Below are positions 17,017 to 25,960 of a stretch of 64,000 nt of DNA, one piece after another. The stretch lies in NCBI RefSeq assembly GCF_000484535.1, contig NC_022600.1, forward strand, positions 3,162,001 to 3,226,000, in the 5' to 3' direction. The stretch's first letter is position 1, and each line of letters opens with the position of its first letter. The notes beneath the pieces are model-generated. The model had not been told where the DNA came from and searched no databases. It saw nothing but the letters and a program-made list of their open reading frames with translations. Made by a program: the position numbers and the translations under genes. This stretch comes from Gloeobacter kilaueensis JS1. GTDB lineage: Bacteria > Cyanobacteriota > Cyanobacteriia > Gloeobacterales > Gloeobacteraceae.

Positions 17017-17175
17017 ATGATGGATGCTAACAAGCTCAAAAGTGCTCTGGAGGCTGCCCAAATTCGAGAAGAAGCTTTACTAGAAACAGAAAACATACAA
17101 TTAACGATTAACTCCGACATGAATAAAAGCGCACAGGCTAACGCAGAAACTTCAATTTATATACTTATGTATTGA
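17017..17175 (+). CDS. Possible small 52-aa protein ahead of the histidine kinase
   Basis: A short open frame starting with two ATG codons and ending in TGA. It encodes an acidic helical N-terminal half (MMDANKLKSALEAAQIREEA...) and a short hydrophobic tail ILMY. Codon content resembles the AT-rich kinase gene downstream. The ribosome binding site is weak (AGAAG). It is 109 bp before the kinase start. It may be a genuine small partner of the two-component system or a spurious frame. Confidence 0.35.
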   Translation: MMDANKLKSALEAAQIREEALLETENIQLTINSDMNKSAQANAETSIYILMY

Positions 17176-17284
17176 TAAACGGCAAATGTGTATCTCAGAT
17201 CGCTACCGCAATCCAACCCGTGTACAAAAACTTACAGAACTTAGCAAAACTTTCTCCCCAAATTAGACGACTCAGTATACACTG

Positions 17285-18979
17285 ATGCACGAGCAAATAG
17301 GGGATGTTTGCCAGAAATTCCCCACTATAACTTTCTCAATCAACTCAAAGTTGGGTAGTATGGAACAGCGCCTCAAGTTAACACCAGGGAAACTTTTTAA
17401 CCATCTAAAATCAGGCAGGGCTTTATTGCGGCTACTAGCCTCAATGGGTATAGCAACGTTGATCATTTTCTTCCTAACTTACTCAAGTTACTTGAACTAC
17501 TGGAACAAGACAATTTATCGAATACAAACGGTAGATTTTAATATTCTTGCTAACTTACTTCCGACAAAGCTATCAATTATTCTGGCAAAAGGCGATAGGC
17601 AGCAGATTCAGAGCACTCTTAATAGTAACTATGGCCTTTTCGGCGTTATTGTGACTGATTGTCAAATCAGCCAAGTCACTTGCCCTAATCAGAAAATAAT
17701 TTATACAGCAAGCGGAAAATATGATTCAAACTGGAAACGGAATCTAACCGTCGAAAAACTTGATGGACATGTTTTCAATATTCTGACTAGCCCGCCACCA
17801 ATGCAGCCAGAATGGCATTATCCAAATCCTCGCGAAACCAGTATTCAAATTAATAAACAGGAGATTAGAGGAAAAATAATTGGACGAGTTTATTACCTGC
17901 GGAATCCACCGCCAAGTTTTTTAGAAGATATCTTAAAGTGGTTACAAGACGTCGGAAGTAGTAGTAGTGCCGTCCTTGTCTATAATAGTATCGCTTTAGC
18001 CTCTTTAATAACGAGTTTCGCTATATGGTTTGTTATTGAATTTCTGTTCTATCGATCCAATGTATCTGAACAGACCGCGTTGCATTATCAACAAAGAATG
18101 GTTGAAGAAAGAGAGGCAGCGGTAGCTGCTAGAGAAAAATGGCTTGAAGAAAAAATGCAGGTAGAGAAATACAAAGATTATTTTAACGCGGTTAAAGAAG
18201 TCATTGACTCCGATTTTGTATCAGTAGTCAATAATCTAACGCAGGAAATATCTGCAGTACTCTATCAAATGAAAGTTTGCGTGATGGACATTATCCATGA
18301 TCTAAAAAAAGCGCCACTTATAGAAAACAGAGATACTCAAAATGTTATAGATGCACTCAAGCGCATGAAAGAGGTTTTAACCGAGCCTAAAACCCAACAG
18401 GATTACGAAAAACTCATTCAACATCTCTCTGAAATAGATAAAACTGTCGAGACGATTATTTGGTCTATGGGAAACTTAAGTGGTTTCGTAGCTGAACCCG
18501 AATTGATTGACTTCAGCGATGAGATCCATAAATTTTATACGGATCTGCCGCCTCGAATCCGTGATAGCTATGATGTAAAATTTGAGATTCAAACTGACAG
18601 AAAATTACTGATACATTGTAATCCGCATCATTTGCGAAGCATAGTAAAAAATGCTCTCTATAATTCTTGTGGAGCTTTGGAAAAGCTGAAAGGGAAAGTT
18701 GAGGGTCAGGTGGTAATTACATGTCATGAGATGGAGCAGCAAGCTGCTGTTACTATTTCTGACAATGGAGATGGAATGCCTAGTAAAGTGTTGAAAAATC
18801 TCTACGAGACAGAAGAAGTTTTGAATTCCAAAGAAGGCAAAGGTATGGGTAGCGGTATTGTTCGTGCGTTCTTGAAACTGTATGGCGCACAGGTTAAAAA
18901 AGCAAACAAAAAGAAGCCAGAACGTGGCGCAACAGTAACTTTTCTTTTCCCACTTCAATCGAATATAGGTGAGGTATAG
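17285..18979 (+). CDS. Membrane sensor histidine kinase in an AT-rich island
   Basis: A 564-residue kinase. TM1 is at about 52-70, an extracytoplasmic sensor domain covers about 75-225, and TM2 is at about 236-257. A long coiled coil follows, then an H-box candidate VMDIIHDLKKAP. The C-terminal HATPase domain has the N-box HHLRSIVKNALYNS, DNGDGM and GKGMGSGIV. The H-box is an unusual variant and the dimerisation region is long, so the subfamily is not obvious. The start could be internal at MEQRLKL (17360). Five bases separate it from the response-regulator gene that IS630 interrupts, so the kinase is intact but its partner is not. Confidence 0.88.
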   Translation: MHEQIGDVCQKFPTITFSINSKLGSMEQRLKLTPGKLFNHLKSGRALLRLLASMGIATLIIFFLTYSSYLNYWNKTIYRIQTVDFNILANLLPTKLSIILAKGDRQQIQSTLNSNYGLFGVIVTDCQISQVTCPNQKIIYTASGKYDSNWKRNLTVEKLDGHVFNILTSPPPMQPEWHYPNPRETSIQINKQEIRGKIIGRVYYLRNPPPSFLEDILKWLQDVGSSSSAVLVYNSIALASLITSFAIWFVIEFLFYRSNVSEQTALHYQQRMVEEREAAVAAREKWLEEKMQVEKYKDYFNAVKEVIDSDFVSVVNNLTQEISAVLYQMKVCVMDIIHDLKKAPLIENRDTQNVIDALKRMKEVLTEPKTQQDYEKLIQHLSEIDKTVETIIWSMGNLSGFVAEPELIDFSDEIHKFYTDLPPRIRDSYDVKFEIQTDRKLLIHCNPHHLRSIVKNALYNSCGALEKLKGKVEGQVVITCHEMEQQAAVTISDNGDGMPSKVLKNLYETEEVLNSKEGKGMGSGIVRAFLKLYGAQVKKANKKKPERGATVTFLFPLQSNIGEV

Positions 18980-19629
18980 CGACAATGGCGCACTTTCTAT
19001 TAGTGGATGATGAGACAACTATTCGTCAACACTATCGCACTCTTTTGGAGCCGAGAGGCCATACCTGTGTTGAAGCGGGAAGTTATTCCGAGGCACTGGG
19101 ATATATAGAAGCGAGCGAATGCGGAGATCAATCTGCCTTCGACCTGATTATTTTGGACCATGACATAAATCCTAAATACGGGTCAGATCTCGTCCGAGAT
19201 GCACGGGAGATTCTGGGCTCCAACTGCTGCAAATATAACTTTATTGTTTCAACAGGCTTCCCGGATACGAATCTTGCAGTTATGTATAATCGACTCGGCG
19301 CACTGGGCCACTTCATAAAGCCTATTGATCGTCATATTGCAATGTTTTGGACAACTCTTGAAAGTGCTTTGAATGATGAGCGTCGAAGCATCCATACTGG
19401 AATAGAGCAATTAAAAAAACTGACCGCAACTCGTCAAGATGAAGTTGTTAAAACAAACATTGGCATCCACACAGCAGCAAGGGATAAGTATGGGCTGTTG
19501 CAAACCTGCGCGGACTGGTTAGAGCTACTTGCCAATGGTGAGCAATACGAACGATTAGACAGTGCTGTCACGGATTTGCGCTCATTACTCAGGCAAAGAA
19601 GCATCTCGCTACATGATTATTTCTATCTA

Positions 19630-20752
19630 CTAAGTAGGCGGAGGTTGAAATACAGCATATGATACAAGTGCTGCCTCTGCCAACTAACCATGCCCTATCA
19701 TCGCATCTACCTGACACCCCAGGAAGAAGACGACCTCCAAAAACTCAGCGACGACCTCACCGTTCCTCAGCGTGTACGCCAACGTGCTCAAACCGTACGG
19801 CTGAGTATGCATGGCATGACTGCACCTCAAATTGCTGCCTACCTCGGTTGTGCCCCATCTACAGTGCGCACTACCTTCCGCCGTTGGTGGGACCACGGCC
19901 TGCAGGGATTGTTCGAGGCTAAGGGTCGTGGTGCCAGACCGAAACTCGCAGCGGAAGACTTTGAGTTTCTCAGACAACAGATGCAGCAACACCCAAAAGC
20001 CTACAATGCGAGACACTTGGCTACTCTGCTTCAGCAGCGGGGGGTGCAAGTGCATCCAGACTATCTCAGGCAGGTTCTCAAAAAAAAAGATTCAGTTGGC
20101 AAAGAATAAGGCACAGCATTGTCAAACGCCAAAACCCAGAGCATAAGCAGAGCAAATCGAACGACCTGGAAACTCTAAAACTGGCTGAGCAAGAAGGTTT
20201 GGTGCATATCAAATATCTTGACGAGTCGGGTTTTAGCCTACCAAGTGTGATTGGCTATACCTGGGCAGAAGTCGGTAAGCAAAAACGGATCGAGCAGCCA
20301 AATCGTCGAGGCAAACGCATCAGTGTGCTTGGGATATATGCTCCGGGAGAAGCCTTCAACTATGGTGTGAGTTTGGGAAGCATAAAAAACGATGTGTATA
20401 TCGAGTTAATGGATTGGGAAGCGAAAAGAGCCGCCGAAAGACTGGCAGAGACTGGTCAAATAACAGTGATAGTGCAAGATAATTATTCAGTGCATAAACA
20501 TTGGCGGGTGAAAGAGCGATGGCCAGTATGGGAGAGGCAAGGGTTGTACGTGTTCTTTCTGCCAGTATGTTGCCCAGAGATGAATCGCATAGAGGAGGAA
20601 TGGCACCAGGTAAAAGCTCACCATATGAAGTGTCGTAGCTTCGAGATGGAGTATGAACTTGCGGAAGCAGTGATTGAGGCCATAGATGAGCGATATCTGG
20701 GCAAGGGGTTGCAGTGTGAACGTTATCTGTTTAATTGACTCCGTCTACTTAG
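19630..20752 (+). mobile_element. IS630-family insertion sequence, 1123 bp
   Basis: The element is bounded by 14-bp terminal inverted repeats CTAAGTAGRCGGAG (19630-19643 and the complement of 20739-20752, one mismatch). It carries one transposase in two overlapping frames. The left flank is TA, the target typical of this family; the right flank is AA, so the target duplication has one substitution or the end is slightly misplaced. It sits inside the response-regulator gene. Confidence 0.9.
19690..20738 (+). CDS. IS630-family transposase, two frames joined by -1 frameshift
   Basis: The first frame (19690-20109) encodes an N-terminal HTH (PQIAAYLGCAPSTVRTTFRRW). The second frame contains the DDE core: LDESGF, VQDNYSVHK and NRIEEEWHQVK. 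The frames overlap at a run of nine A residues (20080-20088). A -1 slip there gives a continuous protein of about 350 residues, the usual IS630 length. Programmed frameshifting at A-runs is known in this family, so the element may be active. Otherwise it is a single-base indel in the homopolymer. Confidence 0.88.
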
Positions 20753-21416
20753 AAGGTATGCAAGTATATGCTTATGACTCTCCAGTAATACGCAAAATTC
20801 TCTCTGATGAATATCAAAATATCGCTTTTAGGGAGACGGACGAAGCGTCTGTAGAGAATAGAAGCGTTGAGCCTTTCGTCGAAGAAATAATTCACGCTCT
20901 TCATGTATTTGATTCTACGGTTGCGCCAGAAGTAGCGGAGTACATTCGTTCAAAATTGCAAAGTCCGTCTACTCTTAGTGCTCGCGAAGACTTGGGTACT
21001 TCAGAATGGGATAGCGACCTCGACTTAAGCGATCTGACAATTGGTATTGCGGGTGGCCACCATAAAACGCGGGCAAATATTGTCGAGAGATTATTAAAAC
21101 TCGGAGTAGCGAGTTGCATTGAAGTTGCTCCATCTAGTGAGTCGTATTTGAGCAAATCTAAAGTTGCAGAAGCAATCAGGGATTGTGATCTAGTCGGCTT
21201 CATTACTGGCTATACTGGGCACGATCTCAGCTACATCCTTGTTTCACTCAATAGAACAGGTGCTTTTCGAGGCAGACTGATGAGATTGTCCTGTCGTGGT
21301 GTCTCGGGTGTAGTCAGAGAATTGACGGCAAAATTACAGCAAATGTTCTGATGCCGCTAGAGCTTTGTGTAACCTGATCGTCAAAGGAAAACGCTTGGCG
21401 TTTTTCTGAAATTAGA

Positions 21417-21830
21417 TTAAGGGCGGGCAAAGGAGAAGTTGGTGCGGCGGCGCTGGCCGAACTGGCTGCGCAGTTGGGCGCGCTGTTCGAGGGTGAGCAC
21501 GCCCCGGATGTGCATCAGGTTGTCGAAGCGGGCGCGTTCGAGCCGCTGGCGATAGACCTGCATCCGGTCGTACTGGGAGCGCACCTGCTCGTCGGGGGCG
21601 TCGCTGGTGTAGAGGTCCCGCAGTTGATTGAGTTGGGTGTTGAGGCCGTCGCGGATCGGAGCTGCCGACTGCTGATCTTCGCGGCGGATGTCCTGCAGCT
21701 GGCTGCGCTGGTCGGGGGTGAGGTTGAGACCGCGCAGGTCGAGGGATTCGGGGGGAGTCTGGGCGAAGGCAAGGGCGAAACTCGAACACCAACTGAGTGT
21801 GACCAGAAGCAGAAGCTTAAAATTGCACAT
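21417..21830 (-). CDS. Exported Spy/CpxP-like LTxxQ protein
   Basis: A 137-residue protein with a signal peptide (MCNFKLLLLVTLSWCSSFALAFA) and a helical mature part bearing two LTxxQ motifs, NLTPDQRSQL and VLTLEQRAQL, the signature of Spy/CpxP periplasmic chaperones. An Arg-rich C-terminus ends the protein. The start overlaps the anti-sigma gene by 14 bp. In this position (sigma, anti-sigma, Spy-like) it is likely an envelope-stress sensor or effector acting on the ECF system. Confidence 0.82.
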   Translation of the reverse strand: MCNFKLLLLVTLSWCSSFALAFAQTPPESLDLRGLNLTPDQRSQLQDIRREDQQSAAPIRDGLNTQLNQLRDLYTSDAPDEQVRSQYDRMQVYRQRLERARFDNLMHIRGVLTLEQRAQLRSQFGQRRRTNFSFARP

Positions 21831-22137
21831 CGTAGAGGCCGGTCTGGGGATCAACTGCAAAGAAAGTATCGGGTTCACGGAAGGCGAGGGTGGCTGTCTC
21901 GGCGGGTTTAGAAGCTTCGAGGATGGGACGCTGCTGTTGCTGTTGCTGCCAGAGGCCAAGGCTGCCCAGAAGAAGCAGAGCGAGGCTTGCCGCTGCGATG
22001 AGCGGCGGGCGGCGAAGATACCAGGGATGCACCGCCGGAGCGAGGGTGCGGGCAATAATGTGGTCTTCTAGATCGATCCCCGGCTCGGGCGGCTGGGGAG
22101 CGTTGTGGCGCAGGAACTCTTGTAGTGGGTCACTCAT
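21817..22137 (-). CDS. Putative membrane anti-sigma factor, 106 aa
   Basis: A single-pass protein. The cytoplasmic N-terminus runs from 1 to about 42 (MSDPLQEFLRHNAPQPPEP...), a TM helix covers about 45-62, a run of six Gln follows, then a short extracytoplasmic tail. There is no zinc-binding HxxxCxxC motif. Its ATG overlaps the sigma-factor stop (ATGA), so it is translationally coupled to it. Anti-sigma identity is inferred from size, topology and position rather than sequence motif. Confidence 0.7.
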   Translation of the reverse strand: MSDPLQEFLRHNAPQPPEPGIDLEDHIIARTLAPAVHPWYLRRPPLIAAASLALLLLGSLGLWQQQQQQRPILEASKPAETATLAFREPDTFFAVDPQTGLYDVQF

Positions 22138-22697
22138 AGCTCGATCCCCTGGGCGTAGAACCATTCGCGCAACTGGCGGCGCGCATAGAAGAGGCGGGAT
22201 TTGACCGTGCCAACCGGCACGTTCAATATTTTTGCAATTTCTTCCTGGGGCCGGTCCTGCAGGTCGTGCAGGACGACGACCAGGCGATGCTCGTCTTTGA
22301 GGGTCTGGAGGGCACGGGCGACCAGTTCCTCGCGGTCGAGGCGCTTGAGCGGATCTTCGCTGTGGGCCGCAAGCGGGAGCTGATCGATGGGGACGGCGAC
22401 GGGGCGGCGGCCCCGACGGCGGCGGGCATCCTGGCAACAGTTGACGGCGATGCGAAATAGCCAGGTCGAAAATTGAGAATCACCCCGGAAGGACGGCAGC
22501 GCCCGGAAGACCTTGACGAAAACTTCCTGGGTCAGATCGTCGAGTCCGTCACCGTCGCCCGTCATCTGAAAGAGCAGACCGCGAACCTTTGCCACGTAAC
22601 GCTGATAGAGTTCTCGAAATGCCTGACTGTCGGAGCGGCTTGCCCGCTGGACAAGCTGCTCATCGCTCACCTGTGTCACAGTTGCGTCCGCACGCAT
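22134..22697 (-). CDS. ECF (RpoE-type) RNA polymerase sigma factor
   Basis: A 187-residue sigma-70 group 4 factor. Region 2 includes YQRYVAKVRGLLFQ, DLTQEVFVKVFRALPSF and FSTWLFRIAVNCCQDARRR. Region 4 includes QEEIAKILNVPVGTVKSRLFYARRQL. It directs polymerase to stress promoters when released by its anti-sigma partner, which follows with a 4-bp overlap. The Spy-like third gene suggests an envelope-stress regulon. Confidence 0.93.
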   Translation of the reverse strand: MRADATVTQVSDEQLVQRASRSDSQAFRELYQRYVAKVRGLLFQMTGDGDGLDDLTQEVFVKVFRALPSFRGDSQFSTWLFRIAVNCCQDARRRRGRRPVAVPIDQLPLAAHSEDPLKRLDREELVARALQTLKDEHRLVVVLHDLQDRPQEEIAKILNVPVGTVKSRLFYARRQLREWFYAQGIEL

Positions 22698-22784
22698 CGA
22701 AACCCTCTTGTACCCATCTACTTAGACTGGCCTTCTGCCCTTGGGGTTCAACGATCCAGGCCGCTTGCATATAGAATCCTGGGT

Positions 22785-23099
22785 TCAAAGATAGGTGAGC
22801 AAAAACAGGTTCAACAGTCCCAGGGCAAGGGCGAGAGCGAGGATGAACCACCAACGGGCCGTCACCAGTTGCAGGCCACTGAGGGCAGAGATGTCTTCGC
22901 CCCGCCCGCGCCGTTCCTCGCGGTAGCCGGGAACAAAGAGCAAAGCAAGGCCAAGCACCAGGGCCGCCGGACCAAAGATACTCGTTCGGATATAAAAGGA
23001 ACCCTGACTCTGGCGGTTGTACCAGCTCCAGCCGATAAAACCGACGCCAATCGCCGCGATTAGCGCGCCACCCAGCAATTTTTTGGTCCGCTCGTCCAT
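22785..23099 (-). CDS. Small membrane protein of unknown function
   Basis: A 104-residue protein with three predicted TM helices: about 8-25 (GGALIAAIGVGFIGWSW), about 40-58 (FGPAALVLGLALLFVPG) and about 84-103 (WWFILALALALGLLNLFLL). It starts MDERTKK. An ATG at 23117 would add six residues. A TATAAT hexamer on the same strand at about 23127-23132 would make that longer start almost leaderless, so 23099 is preferred. The function is unknown. Confidence 0.68.
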   Translation of the reverse strand: MDERTKKLLGGALIAAIGVGFIGWSWYNRQSQGSFYIRTSIFGPAALVLGLALLFVPGYREERRGRGEDISALSGLQLVTARWWFILALALALGLLNLFLLTYL

Positions 23100-23266
23100 C
23101 CGCGTCGCACCTGACATCCGAGGCAATTATAGTGCCCGTCTTACAATTGCTGCGCTGACTTTCAACCGCAGGGCCGCCGTTTGCCCGGCGTTAGTCGTAG
23201 AATATGGCGAGCGCCTCCCGGTTTGTTCGGGCTTCAAGAAGGCCGCTTTTCTTTCAAAAACTGCCT

Positions 23267-24670
23267 ATGTCCAGCTTCTCGGATACAAAGATTCTCGCTC
23301 CGGCTGTGGGCGATCCGCTGACGCTCATCGGCAATACGCCGCTGGTGGAGCTGACAAAATTCGATACTGGTCTTTGCAGGCTCTTCGTCAAGCTCGAAAA
23401 CCAGAACCCCGGCGGTTCGATCAAGGACCGGATCGGTCGCTCGATGATCGAGGCGGCGGAGCGCGAGGGCCGTCTCAAGCCGGGGGGCACCCTCATCGAG
23501 GCGACGGCGGGCAACACTGGCCTGGGTCTTGCCCTGGTGGCCGCGAGCCGGGGCTACCGGCTGATTCTCGTCATTCCCGACAAGATGGCCCAGGAAAAGG
23601 TCTTCCACCTGAGAGCCCTCGGTGCCCAGGTGGTGATGACCCGTTCCGACGTCGGCAAGGGCCACCCCGACTACTACCAGGACAGAGCGGAGCGCCTGGC
23701 ATCCGAAATTCCCGGTGCCTTTTACGTCAACCAGTTTGCCAACCCGGCCAATCCCCGCGCCCACGAGGAGACGACCGGCCCCGAAATTTGGGAACAGGTA
23801 GGCCACGACCTTGATGCGGTGGTCTGCGGCGTCGGTTCTGGCGGCACGATTACTGGCCTCGGGCGCTATTTTCGCCGGGTCGCTCCCCACGTCCAGATGG
23901 TTCTAGCCGATCCAAAAGGCTCGATTCTTGCTGATTACGTGCGCACAGGAACAGTCGGTGAGGCCGGTTCCTGGGCGGTAGAGGGCATCGGCGAAGATTT
24001 TATCCCGCCGCTGTCGGACCTGTCGCTGGTGAGCGAAGCCTTCGTCATAAGCGACGCCGAGAGCTTTGTGACCGCCCGCGAACTGGTGCGGCGCGAGGGC
24101 ATCTTAGGCGGCTCCTCCTCCGGTACGCTGCTGGCGGCGGCCCTGCGCTACTGTCAGGCCCAGAGCACGCCCAAACGGGTCGTCACCTTTATCTGCGACA
24201 GCGGCAACAAGTACCTCTCCAAGATGTACAACGACTTCTGGATGGCGGACCAGGGCTATCTTACCCGGCCACCGGCGGGCGACCTGCGCGATTTGATTTC
24301 CCGGCGGCACGACGAAGGGGCGACCCTCAGCGTCGGTCCCGACGACACACTGCTTACCACCTACAACCGGATGCGCCTGAGCGATGTCTCGCAGCTGCCG
24401 GTGCTCTCAGGGGATCGGGTGGTGGGCATCGTCGATGAGTCGGATCTGCTGCTTGCCGTCTACAAGCGCGACTGTCAGTTCACAAGCCCTGTGACCATGG
24501 CGATGACCAGCCACCTTGAGACCCTTGCCCCCGACGCTCCCCTCGAAGCGCTCCTGCCCATCTTCGATCAGGGTTACGTCGCCATCGTCGTCGAGGGTGA
24601 GCGCTTTTTGGGCCTCATCACCCGCATCGACATGCTCAATTACCTGCGCCGCAATACGAGTCAACCATGA
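23267..24670 (+). CDS. Cystathionine beta-synthase with C-terminal CBS pair
   Basis: A 467-residue PLP enzyme condensing serine and homocysteine to cystathionine. Fold-type II features are IGNTPLVEL, the PLP lysine in NPGGSIKDR, the Asn loop ATAGNTG, and the phosphate-binding GVGSGGTITG. Two CBS domains occupy about 325-460 (SDVSQLPVLSGDRVVGIVDE and YVAIVVEGERFLGLITRID) and probably regulate the enzyme. ATG 23267 is chosen; an ATG at 23204 would add 21 residues. It overlaps the next gene by 4 bp (ATGA), forming a reverse-transsulfuration operon. Confidence 0.92.
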   Translation: MSSFSDTKILAPAVGDPLTLIGNTPLVELTKFDTGLCRLFVKLENQNPGGSIKDRIGRSMIEAAEREGRLKPGGTLIEATAGNTGLGLALVAASRGYRLILVIPDKMAQEKVFHLRALGAQVVMTRSDVGKGHPDYYQDRAERLASEIPGAFYVNQFANPANPRAHEETTGPEIWEQVGHDLDAVVCGVGSGGTITGLGRYFRRVAPHVQMVLADPKGSILADYVRTGTVGEAGSWAVEGIGEDFIPPLSDLSLVSEAFVISDAESFVTARELVRREGILGGSSSGTLLAAALRYCQAQSTPKRVVTFICDSGNKYLSKMYNDFWMADQGYLTRPPAGDLRDLISRRHDEGATLSVGPDDTLLTTYNRMRLSDVSQLPVLSGDRVVGIVDESDLLLAVYKRDCQFTSPVTMAMTSHLETLAPDAPLEALLPIFDQGYVAIVVEGERFLGLITRIDMLNYLRRNTSQP

Positions 24671-25833
24671 GTGATTCTTCTAACCGCCCCTACAATTTTG
24701 ACACTCGCGCCATCCACGCCGGTCAGGAGCCGGACCCGGCCACCGGCGCAATTATGACGCCCATCTACGCCACATCGACCTACGTCCAGCAGAGCCCCGG
24801 TGTTCACAAAGGCTACGAGTACTCCCGCAGCCAGAACCCGACCCGCGCCGCCTACGAGCGCTGCGTGGCGGATCTCGAAGGCGGCAGCCGGGGCTTTGCC
24901 TTCGCCTCGGGCCTTGCGGCGATGGCGACGATTCTCGATACCCTCGAAAGTGGCTCCCACATCGTTGCGATGGATGACCTCTACGGCGGGTCCTACCGGC
25001 TCTTCGAGCGGGTGCGCCGCCGCTCGGCGGGCCTCGATTTTAGCTTTGTCAACCTGGCGGACCCAGCAGCGCTCGAAGCCGCCCTCCGCCCCGAGACCCG
25101 GCTCATCTGGGTGGAGAGTCCGACCAACCCGCTCCTCAGGCTGGTGGACCTCAAGGCGGTGGCCCAGGTTGCCCGCGAGCGCGGCATTCTCACCGTCTGC
25201 GACAACACCTTCGCCTCCCCCTGGGTGCAGCGCCCGCTCGAATCGGGCATCGACCTGGTCGTCCATTCGGCCACCAAGTACCTGAACGGTCACTCGGATA
25301 TCGTGGGCGGCATCGTCGTCGTGGGCGACAACCCGGCTCTCGCTGAACAGCTCGCTTTTTTGCAGAACGCCGTGGGAGCGATCGCCGGTCCCTTCGATAG
25401 CTTTCTTGCCCTGCGCGGCCTCAAGACTTTGCACCTGCGCATGGAGCGCCACTGCGCCAACGCCCTCACCATCGCCCGCTGGCTCGAAGAACAGCCTTTT
25501 ATCGAAAAAGTGATCTACCCCGGCCTGACGAGCCATCCCCAGCACGCTCTCGCCTGCCGCCAGATGCGCGGCTTTGGGGGCATCGTCACGGCCATCCTGC
25601 GCGGTGGGCTGCCCGCCTCGCGCCGCTTCCTGGAGCGCTGTCGGCTGTTTGCCCTTGCCGAGAGCCTGGGGGGGGTCGAGAGCCTCATCGAGCATCCGGC
25701 AATTATGACCCACGCCTCGATTCCGCCGGAGCGCCGCGCTGAACTGGGTATCGACGACGGTTTGATTCGCCTTTCGGTCGGCGTCGAGGACGTGGACGAT
25801 CTCATCGGCGATCTGCGCACAGCAGCGGGCTGA
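24667..25833 (+). CDS. Cystathionine gamma-lyase/synthase family PLP enzyme
   Basis: A 388-residue Cys/Met-metabolism PLP enzyme. Characteristic stretches are NFDTRAIHAGQEPDP, YEYSRSQNPTR, the cofactor-contact DDLYGGSYRLF, the PLP lysine in HSATKYLNGHSD, and SLGGVESLIEHP near the C-terminus. Co-translation with cystathionine beta-synthase favours the lyase direction, making cysteine from cystathionine, over gamma-synthase. The two reactions are not separable by motif alone. Confidence 0.92.
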   Translation: MSDSSNRPYNFDTRAIHAGQEPDPATGAIMTPIYATSTYVQQSPGVHKGYEYSRSQNPTRAAYERCVADLEGGSRGFAFASGLAAMATILDTLESGSHIVAMDDLYGGSYRLFERVRRRSAGLDFSFVNLADPAALEAALRPETRLIWVESPTNPLLRLVDLKAVAQVARERGILTVCDNTFASPWVQRPLESGIDLVVHSATKYLNGHSDIVGGIVVVGDNPALAEQLAFLQNAVGAIAGPFDSFLALRGLKTLHLRMERHCANALTIARWLEEQPFIEKVIYPGLTSHPQHALACRQMRGFGGIVTAILRGGLPASRRFLERCRLFALAESLGGVESLIEHPAIMTHASIPPERRAELGIDDGLIRLSVGVEDVDDLIGDLRTAAG

Positions 25834-25960
25834 CGGACGACCGGATCTATCTTGTGACGGACGTTCCAGTCAACTGAGCGACTTAGATTGGGACGGCGAC
25901 AAAGTACCGCATCAGTGTGATTTGGGGTAGCACCGCGATGTCGGCAGCGGTCGGGGGCGC

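Larger units (their letters stand above)
18985..21351 (+). pseudogene. Receiver-domain response regulator with DUF2325-like C-terminus, split by IS630
   Basis: The 5' part (18985-19662) encodes a receiver: FLLVDDE, phospho-acceptor Asp in LIILDHDINP, and Lys in HFIKPID. A helical region then reads HDYFYL before running into the insertion sequence. The 3' part resumes at 20755 (GMQVYAYDSPVIRKIL...) and ends with a domain reading LTIGIAGGHHKTRANIVERL, CDLVGFITGYTGHDLSYI and SCRGVSGVVREL, which resembles DUF2325. Removing 19630-20754 (1125 bp, a multiple of three) fuses both parts into one frame of 413 residues, so the gene was intact before insertion. The 5' fragment could still give a receiver-only protein. 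The kinase upstream is its likely partner. Confidence 0.82.

Noticed and set aside
16884-17120. Minus-strand 78-codon frame between purQ and the kinase island
   Set aside because: No ribosome binding site or domain; it overlaps the more plausible plus-strand 52-codon frame and spans the composition boundary.
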